DNA from: Acidimicrobium sp. UBA3029
GTDB taxonomy: Bacteria; Actinomycetota; Acidimicrobiia; Acidimicrobiales; Ilumatobacteraceae
Direction: 5' to 3'
NCBI GenBank assembly: GCA_002367695.1
Contig: DFDK01000033.1
Coordinates: 1,336 to 12,899 of the forward strand
Length of the DNA stretch: 11,564 bases
Shown here: positions 7,061 through 11,564 of the stretch, in pieces
Position numbering within the stretch: the first letter of the stretch is position 1
How the letters are laid out: each line of letters starts with the position of its first letter
The notes under the pieces: model-generated
Told to the model about the DNA's origin: nothing
Database searches by the model: none
The model's input: the letters and a program-made list of their open reading frames with translations, nothing else
Program-made: the position numbers and the translations under genes

Positions 7061-7450
7061 ATGGCAACTGATTCGCACGACAATCTCACTGTTCTTGGCT
7101 CAACAATTCGTCATGCCATCGACCACGTGGAAATCTTTCCTGCACCCGCGCACGTCACATTGGTGCGATTTACGACAGACGAAGTGACATCGATTTGCCC
7201 AGTAACTTCGCAACCCGACTTGTCGCACGTAACAATCGAATTTAAACCCGATCAATATTGCATTGAGTCGAAGTCGCTTAAGTTGTACCTATGGCGCTTT
7301 CGTGACATGGCTGTGTTTGCCGAGGCACTTGCTGCAGAGATTGCAAACGAAGTGATGGTCACTGTCAAACCAATGTGGGTCAAAGTCGAACTTACGCAGC
7401 GTCCGCGCGGCGGCATTGAAGTGCACGCTGTTGCCGAACGCAACCGCTAA
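7061..7450 (+). CDS. queF: NADPH-dependent 7-cyano-7-deazaguanine (preQ0) reductase QueF
   Basis: QueF reduces the nitrile of preQ0 to the amine preQ1 with NADPH, a step toward queuosine in tRNA. The 129-residue protein is the short, single-domain T-fold type. It has ICPVTSQPD with the nucleophile C46 and acid D53, at the same 7-residue spacing as C55 and D62 of the Bacillus enzyme. It also has the family signature ESKSLKLYLW (69-78, NADPH and substrate site) and the late PRGGIEV motif. One oddity is that the usual His-Glu pair after the signature reads Ala-Glu here (A87, E88). There is no Shine-Dalgarno site; the ATG lies 5 bp after the kinase stop, so coupling is likely. No queC, queD, queE or tgt is in the window. 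The family call is firm. Confidence 0.93.
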   Translation: MATDSHDNLTVLGSTIRHAIDHVEIFPAPAHVTLVRFTTDEVTSICPVTSQPDLSHVTIEFKPDQYCIESKSLKLYLWRFRDMAVFAEALAAEIANEVMVTVKPMWVKVELTQRPRGGIEVHAVAERNR

Positions 7451-7455
7451 TTAGC
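7446..7455. repeat. 10-bp palindrome at the convergent gene junction
   Basis: GCTAATTAGC is a perfect palindrome that contains the queF stop codon and reaches the first base of the opposite-strand stop codon at 7455-7457. It has no loop and no T-run, so it is not a classical terminator. Chance formation from two facing stop codons is quite possible. Confidence 0.35.
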
Positions 7456-8060
7456 TACAAATCTTCGTCGGGTGGCAAAAACTGCAACTTGAGATCTCCG
7501 AGATTGATCAGCGTTGAAGCAACCCAATGGCCGAGAGCGCCAAAGTGTTCGTCCAACACCGCGCTCGTGCCATCTTGCAAAGTTTCTTCAGCCAACTCAT
7601 ATTCGCCTTCGTAGGTAATTTCGAGTGCAAAGTCGGTGGTGTCGCTAGAAGTTGGATGACTCATTTCGATCGTGATGTTGTCGCGCTCGAGTTTGCCATT
7701 GCCAACGACAGGGCTGTACATGACTGCCACATCGTCGACCACTGAAGGGTCTGGTTGTTGTTCGAGTCGCTGAATACGAAACACGACTTCGATTTCGATG
7801 GATGGATTATGGTCGAGCACTTCTTCCACATACCAACTGCGATAAGCGGCTTGGCTGCGACTGGGCCAATTGAACGTGATGTGTGCAACTACCCGCGGTG
7901 GTTGACCTTCTCCGGGCAATCCGTAACTCGTTTCCCATACCAAGTCACCAAGCAGAATGTCGGACTGCAGATGTTCTTCAAACGCTTGACGCTCAAGAAA
8001 TGCATTGCCAAAAGCATCGCGAAGAGCACTTATTGCATCGGTGAAGACATGGTCGAGCAT
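7455..8060 (-). CDS. Conserved-looking acidic hypothetical protein, 201 residues
   Basis: I do not recognise this protein. It is a soluble, acidic 201-residue protein with no signal peptide, membrane helix or cysteine motif. It alternates beta-type segments (VVAHITFNW, IEIEVVFRIQRL, DFALEITYEGEYEL) with a helical N-terminus (TDAISALRDAFGNAFLERQAFEEHL). It ends in a hydrophobic segment, WVASTLINLGDLKLQFLPP, and an acidic tail. Good codon-level coherence over 600 bases, an ATG start and neat packing (4 bp after the queF stop, 31 bp from the divergent crotonase start) argue that it is a real gene. On its strand TACTCT, a possible -10, ends 8 bp before the ATG and there is no Shine-Dalgarno sequence, so a leaderless message is possible. 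Function unknown. Confidence 0.72.
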   Translation of the reverse strand: MLDHVFTDAISALRDAFGNAFLERQAFEEHLQSDILLGDLVWETSYGLPGEGQPPRVVAHITFNWPSRSQAAYRSWYVEEVLDHNPSIEIEVVFRIQRLEQQPDPSVVDDVAVMYSPVVGNGKLERDNITIEMSHPTSSDTTDFALEITYEGEYELAEETLQDGTSAVLDEHFGALGHWVASTLINLGDLKLQFLPPDEDL

Positions 8061-8091
8061 GCGTATTTAGAGTAGTCGCTAACCTTGAGCC

Positions 8092-8844
8092 ATGGCATTG
8101 GTCTTACTTGAAATTGCGGATGGTGTAGCAACACTCACACTCAACAACCCAGACGAGCGCAACACGATGACTGCGCCAATGGTTGCCGAGATCGTTGCGG
8201 CGATGGACCGCATTGAGGGCGACAGTGCGATCGGCGCAATTGTGGTGACTGGAACTGCCCCCGCTTTTTGTGCTGGCGCCAATCTTGGAAACCTGGCAGA
8301 AGCCGATGGAGAATCGCTCGGTGTGATCTATGAAGGTTTCTTGCGTATAGCGCGCAGTCCGTTACCAACGATCGCGGCGGTCAATGGTGCTGCAGTTGGG
8401 GCAGGTATGAATTTGGCACTTGGTTGCGACGTGCGCATCGCCGCCAAACGAGCAAAGTTTGATACACGATTTTTGCAACTTGGTATTCATCCGGGCGGAG
8501 GACACACATGGATGCTGCGTCGGATAGTTGGACCACAAGTGACAGCAGCGACGGTACTGTTTGGTGAGGTGCTCGATGGTGCTGAAGCGCAACGAGTTGG
8601 GCTCGCATATCGCTGTGTTGAAGATGCTGATTTAATGAGTGTCGCGCACGAGATGGCCGCCCGTTCTGCAAGCGCGCCGCGCGAACTTGTGATTGAAACA
8701 AAAAAAACTATTGCGGCAATGGCCGATGTGCAAACACACCCAGACGCCGTGGCGCGCGAACTTACCCCGCAATTGTGGAGCACTCGCCAACCTTGGTTCG
8801 CCGAGCGTCTGGCTGCATTACAAGCAAAAATCACCAAAAAGTAA
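8092..8844 (+). CDS. Enoyl-CoA hydratase/isomerase (crotonase) family protein lacking both catalytic glutamates
   Basis: This 250-residue protein has the crotonase fold. The first oxyanion-hole segment is AFCAGANL (59-66). The second is AAVNGAAVGAGMNLALGCD (95-113), where G103 gives the other backbone amide. Members bind acyl-CoA thioesters and stabilise an enolate. Lined up with the classical hydratase motif, the first catalytic glutamate (E144 in rat) is N107. The second (E164) falls at F127 in FDTRFLQLGIHPGGGHTWML. Both general acid/base residues are therefore missing, so hydration of 2-enoyl-CoA is unlikely. Isomerase, hydrolase, dehalogenase or other crotonase chemistry is possible. H133 and H138 in the same segment could take part. 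The start at ATG 8092 fits homologue length; there is no Shine-Dalgarno site. The neighbours do not suggest a pathway. Confidence 0.9.
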   Translation: MALVLLEIADGVATLTLNNPDERNTMTAPMVAEIVAAMDRIEGDSAIGAIVVTGTAPAFCAGANLGNLAEADGESLGVIYEGFLRIARSPLPTIAAVNGAAVGAGMNLALGCDVRIAAKRAKFDTRFLQLGIHPGGGHTWMLRRIVGPQVTAATVLFGEVLDGAEAQRVGLAYRCVEDADLMSVAHEMAARSASAPRELVIETKKTIAAMADVQTHPDAVARELTPQLWSTRQPWFAERLAALQAKITKK

Positions 8845-8905
8845 GTACAAGTAGCTGATAGCGCTGAAGTCGCGTCGGTGTAGGCCGATGGTGTATGGTA
8901 AAAAC

Positions 8906-8913
8906 AAGGGGAG
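8906..8913 (+). promoter_or_regulatory. Shine-Dalgarno site for the small basic protein
   Basis: AAGGGGAG ends 6 bp before GTG 8920 and supports that codon over the internal ATG codons at 8947 and 8965. TATGGT at 8894-8899 could be a -10 element just upstream, but no -35 is visible. The rest of the 75-bp gap after the crotonase gene shows nothing else. Confidence 0.6.
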
Positions 8914-8919
8914 CTAGCA

Positions 8920-9282
8920 GTGTCGAATTCGTCATTATCGAGAGATATGAAAGGCGGGAAAGATATGAGCAAGCGTCATAAACACCGACAAGTGGTATTG
9001 CCACCTACTATTGAGACTCGGGCACATGCTCACGGTGAGCGTCACCGAGTGAACACAGAATTACATCTAGTGACCAACATGGTGAGCCATGGGATAGAAC
9101 CCGATGATGTCATCGAGCCTGGTCCGGCTTGGAAGCCGCTGCATCATCACGATGCAGAAATTGGTATTGAGCATTCGCGCAAACAAGCAATTAGGCATTG
9201 GAAGACAAAAGCTTGGAAGCGGCGCAAGGTTGTGCGAAAGCAACGAGTGATCGAGATAGAACATCTGCGCGACATCGCGTAG
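8920..9282 (+). CDS. Small His/Lys/Arg-rich hypothetical protein, 120 residues
   Basis: I do not recognise this protein. It is highly basic, with about 13 histidines and 24 lysines plus arginines in 120 residues and few hydrophobic runs. The N-terminal part holds scattered His (KRHKHR, RAHAHGERHR, a LHHHD cluster). The C-terminal third is an alternating Trp/Lys/Arg helix-like stretch (RKQAIRHWKTKAWKRRK) that could bind nucleic acid or acidic partners. There is no signal peptide or membrane helix. GTG 8920 is favoured by the strong ribosome-binding site. An ATG at 8965 (MSKRHKHR) has its own purine-rich upstream stretch and would give a 105-residue form. It converges with the acetyltransferase gene 32 bp away, across a pyrimidine-rich spacer with no hairpin. 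The strong ribosome-binding site makes it a likely real gene; the function is open. Confidence 0.68.
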   Translation: MSNSSLSRDMKGGKDMSKRHKHRQVVLPPTIETRAHAHGERHRVNTELHLVTNMVSHGIEPDDVIEPGPAWKPLHHHDAEIGIEHSRKQAIRHWKTKAWKRRKVVRKQRVIEIEHLRDIA

Positions 9283-9314
9283 CTCGCTCTATCTCTTTTC
9301 CCATCTTTTAGTTT

Positions 9315-9965
9315 TTACTGCAGCCACTCGGCGCTGAGCTGTTCACTGCGTTGGCGCCACTCTTCAACAGTGAATCCGTAGCGCACGTGATCTTCCCACA
9401 CGCCATTGATTTCTAGAAAACGCTCTGCTAGCCCCTCTTGGCGAATGCCAAGTTTTTCCATCACGCGACAACTGTTGTAATTGCGCGGGATGATGCAGAT
9501 CTCCATGCGATGCAATCCGAGATCTTCGAACGCATATTTTGACACCACGAGCACTGCTTCTGACATATAACTTTTGCCAGCGCGAGCCACATCGATCCAG
9601 TAACCGATGGTGCCGCACTGCATGGCACTACGCACAACGTTGTTGATATTGACTTCGCCGGCAAACGAGCCTTCAATAAAAATTCCGAATGCATACGAGC
9701 CGCCAGTCTGGCGCTCGCGATCGCGTGCGGTACAGCGATTGTTGAACGCATCGCGATTAGTTGCAGGGTCTGGAAGATATGCCGACTTGATGGGCTCCCA
9801 TTTGCTGAGCCACTCGCCGTTACGGTGGCGAACTTCGCTCCAGGCTTCAAAGTCTGTTGCGACAAGCGGCCGTACAACAATGCGTTTGCCATAGAGGCGC
9901 AGTGGTGCACCTGCTGATGCGATGACACTTGCCGGGTGCAGTTGGTGGCTAGAAGGTGAACTCAT
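9315..9965 (-). CDS. GNAT-family N-acetyltransferase, RimJ type
   Basis: This 216-residue protein is an acetyl-CoA-dependent acyltransferase of the RimJ/RimL group, whose members acetylate the N-terminal alanine of ribosomal proteins or related amines. An N-terminal extension of about 25 residues precedes RIVVRPLVATDFEAW. The acetyl-CoA segment is GYWIDVARAGKSYMSEAV (121-138), where the usual Gly/Ala of the RxxGxG/A loop is Ser132. The family block LGLHRMEICIIPRNYNSCRVMEKLGIRQEG (149-178) and the closing LEINGVWEDHVRYGFTVEEW are complete. Its ATG overlaps the TGA of the DUF501-Ppx gene by 4 bp, so it is very likely co-translated with it. In Mycobacterium the comparable rimJ gene lies between moeA1 and the glpR-like gene. 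Here the equivalent lies about 6.4 kb from the SepX/GlpR-like gene, on the other strand. The substrate cannot be read from the sequence. Confidence 0.9.
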   Translation of the reverse strand: MSSPSSHQLHPASVIASAGAPLRLYGKRIVVRPLVATDFEAWSEVRHRNGEWLSKWEPIKSAYLPDPATNRDAFNNRCTARDRERQTGGSYAFGIFIEGSFAGEVNINNVVRSAMQCGTIGYWIDVARAGKSYMSEAVLVVSKYAFEDLGLHRMEICIIPRNYNSCRVMEKLGIRQEGLAERFLEINGVWEDHVRYGFTVEEWRQRSEQLSAEWLQ

Positions 9966-11383
9966 TGTGGATCCAGTATGTGTTGCACGACGCCGTCAAG
10001 CAAATTATGCACAGACACCGTGATGGAGGGCAGGCGAAGTCGGCGCATAATGCCAACGAGTGCGCAACAGCCGCCCACAATGACATCGGCGCGTTCGGCC
10101 GGTAGTCCAGGGTTTGATTTTCGGTCGGCCAAAGACTCGGTGGCAAGAGTGCGAAAAACATCTTCGGCAGCTTCTCGTGTGAGCGTCATGCCATGTAGTG
10201 CAACAGGGTCGAAACGTGCAATACCCAACTCGATGGCAGCGATCGTGACAATGGTGCCAGCAACGCCCACAACTCTGGTTGTTTCAAGCACTTGTGGTTG
10301 CTCACGAACGAGATCATCCATGAAATCGGTAACAAGACCGATTGCATTAGTGAGTTCTTCTGGTCGCGGCGGGTCGCGGTGAAACTCTGTTTCGGTGAGC
10401 ACAACTGCGCCAACCGGAAAACTCGACGTATGTTGCAGTGAGTTGCTTGAGCCAATCATGACTTCGGTTGAGCCACCGCCAATGTCGATAACGATGGTGG
10501 TGCCATTGTGTGGTGCAAATTTGCTTAAGGCTCCGCGATATGCGAGTTGCCCCTCTTCGACACCAGAGATGATTTCTGGACGCTTGCCAAGCACGGTTTC
10601 GGCTTGATCGAGAAATGTGTTGGCATTGGATGCTCGACGACATGCCTCGGTTGCAGTTACTCGAAAAGTTTCGACATTGTGCTGTTTTAACAATGATGCA
10701 TAGATCACGAGTTGCTGCACAGTTGCAGCAATCGCGAAATCGTCGAGCAAGCCGGATGCAGCGGTGCCTTTGCCAAGCCGAGTTACGTTCACTTCGCGAA
10801 CCATCTCGTTGCCCTGTGGATCAACAATTAACAAATTGGTGGAGTTGGTACCGATGTCGATTGCTGCAACGGGTGATGTAAAAACGGGACGAGCGCGCAC
10901 AGTATTCGCAGCAGAATTTTCGGTGACAACATACTCATCACGCGAGATGCCCAACTTGTCTGCCACCCACTGACCAACTGGGTCATCGCCCATTGCGAGC
11001 CACCAACCGAAATGCGCATGTAAGCATTTGACTCCAACACGCGTGCCACCAACACCACCGAAGGGTCGAGGGCCAATGTGGGTGGGATCGATCGCGGCAT
11101 CGCGTTCGGCTGCGTAACGACTATGTGTCTCTTCGAGAGCCGTTGGGCCTATGTCTGCTTCGGCTTGATTAACACCGCCGCTTGCTTCGAGTCGTCCGAC
11201 AATAACTGTCTCATGCTCGCCCAATAACCAATATCGCGTCGGCATTGGTGTTCCGTCATCGAGGAACGGGGCATTGCGTAACACAACTGGGTCACCGCTT
11301 TTGGTGCGAACAACTATTTCAAATTGACCTTGGGGAATGCGACCCAAAAGCTCGCCGACTCGGGCATTGTCGGCAGAATTCAT
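9962..11383 (-). CDS. DUF501-Ppx/GppA fusion protein (exopolyphosphatase / guanosine pentaphosphatase family)
   Basis: This is a 473-residue, two-part protein. Residues ~10-145 match DUF501: LGRIPQG, FLDDGTPMPTRYWLLG, GRLEASGG and the RVGVKCLHAHFGWWLAMGDDPVG block. Residues ~171-473 form a Ppx/GppA phosphatase of the ASKHA fold, with the phosphate-1 loop AIDIGTNSTNLL (174-185), the SGVEEGQLAY catalytic glutamate region (273-282) and the second loop DIGGGSTEV (300-308). It is the short, two-domain form of the actinobacterial Ppx1/Ppx2 proteins, without the long C-terminal extension of E. coli Ppx. Such enzymes cleave phosphate from polyphosphate or pppGpp. In mycobacteria DUF501 (Rv1025) and ppx2 (Rv1026) are adjacent separate genes, so this is a fusion of neighbours. 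The ATG at 11383 lies 2 bp after the upstream stop (TAACCATG), with no Shine-Dalgarno site. The stop overlaps the acetyltransferase start by 4 bp. The role of DUF501 is unknown. Confidence 0.93.
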   Translation of the reverse strand: MNSADNARVGELLGRIPQGQFEIVVRTKSGDPVVLRNAPFLDDGTPMPTRYWLLGEHETVIVGRLEASGGVNQAEADIGPTALEETHSRYAAERDAAIDPTHIGPRPFGGVGGTRVGVKCLHAHFGWWLAMGDDPVGQWVADKLGISRDEYVVTENSAANTVRARPVFTSPVAAIDIGTNSTNLLIVDPQGNEMVREVNVTRLGKGTAASGLLDDFAIAATVQQLVIYASLLKQHNVETFRVTATEACRRASNANTFLDQAETVLGKRPEIISGVEEGQLAYRGALSKFAPHNGTTIVIDIGGGSTEVMIGSSNSLQHTSSFPVGAVVLTETEFHRDPPRPEELTNAIGLVTDFMDDLVREQPQVLETTRVVGVAGTIVTIAAIELGIARFDPVALHGMTLTREAAEDVFRTLATESLADRKSNPGLPAERADVIVGGCCALVGIMRRLRLPSITVSVHNLLDGVVQHILDPQ

Positions 11384-11385
11384 GG

Positions 11386-11564
11386 TTACAAAAATTTGAT
11401 TGCGGCAATCACAGCCACAATGAGTGCAACGACAACAGGAATAGCACGCTTGAGTATTGGTGCACCTGCAGTGCCAAGTAAATCGAGTGGTGCAACTTCG
11501 GCGCTCTCGATCTTGCGAATTTCTGGGCTTGCAGCAGCAACTGGTGCAGGTGTTGTCGTAGTGG
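11386..11564 (-). CDS. C-terminal end of a tail-anchored membrane protein, partial
   Basis: An open frame enters from the right edge and ends with TAA at 11386-11388, only 2 bp before the ATG of the DUF501-Ppx gene. It gives 59 visible residues. They start with a Thr/Pro/Ala-rich spacer (TTTTPAPVAAASPEI), then a charged stretch (RKIESAEVAPLDLL), and close with a single hydrophobic helix (IPVVVALIVAVIAAIKFL) ending at the stop. LKR just before the helix suggests that the N-terminal part lies in the cytoplasm. In mycobacteria the gene before DUF501 encodes an FtsB/DivIC-like division protein with an N-terminal helix; this C-terminal anchor does not fit that. The identity cannot be given from the tail alone. 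Confidence 0.75.
   Translation of the reverse strand, partial: TTTTPAPVAAASPEIRKIESAEVAPLDLLGTAGAPILKRAIPVVVALIVAVIAAIKFL

Noticed and set aside
8894..8899. TATGGT as a firm promoter for the small basic protein
   Set aside because: It fits a loose -10 pattern, but there is no matching -35; it is mentioned under the ribosome-binding site rather than listed as a promoter.
9283..9314. Pyrimidine-rich spacer as a rho-independent terminator
   Set aside because: It has T-runs but no GC-rich inverted repeat that could form a hairpin.
9461..9928. 155-residue frame inside the acetyltransferase gene
   Set aside because: It is a frame-shifted shadow on the same strand as a complete, motif-bearing GNAT gene.

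Overview
The window reads as an ordinary, gene-dense chromosomal stretch from an actinobacterium of moderate G+C (about half, judged by eye). The best guess is the Acidimicrobiia or a related streamlined aquatic lineage. The evidence is a MoeA cluster that leads into a SepX/GlpR-like membrane protein, a DUF501 domain next to (here fused to) a Ppx/GppA phosphatase, FadD-like and crotonase genes, frequent GTG starts, and many starts without a Shine-Dalgarno sequence. The lineage call is inference. No mobile element, CRISPR array, phage gene or rRNA is visible, and no gap between genes exceeds about 90 bases.

Region 1 (1-2912, + strand) holds molybdenum cofactor genes: the C-terminal part of moeA, a complete moaA with both Fe-S cysteine triads and the terminal Gly-Gly, and moaC. 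They are followed by a 180-residue protein with one N-terminal and two C-terminal membrane segments around a long basic, low-complexity linker. Its topology and position match the SepX/GlpR family, in which the membrane protein works with a MoeA-like protein (Glp) at the division septum. A tandem 11-bp repeat and a possible leaderless promoter lie just before it.

Region 2 (2946-5983) has a tRNA-Ala(CGC), then an acyl-CoA synthetase with a strong ribosome-binding site. This meets, stop codon to stop codon, an MFS transporter on the opposite strand.

Region 3 (6027-8060) has a PfkB-family sugar/nucleoside kinase followed after 5 bp by queF (preQ0 reductase). queF converges on an unrecognised 201-residue acidic protein, and a 10-bp palindrome sits at the junction.

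Region 4 (8092-9282) has a crotonase-fold protein that lacks both catalytic glutamates of true enoyl-CoA hydratases, and a small His/Lys/Arg-rich protein of unknown function.

Region 5 (9315-11564, - strand) is a tight operon read right to left. It holds the tail of a C-terminally membrane-anchored protein, a DUF501-Ppx/GppA fusion, and a RimJ-type acetyltransferase whose start overlaps the fusion's stop by 4 bp. The most interesting points are the MoeA-SepX/GlpR neighbourhood, the DUF501-Ppx fusion, the glutamate-less crotonase and the altered QueF motif. I saw no clearly new multi-gene system.
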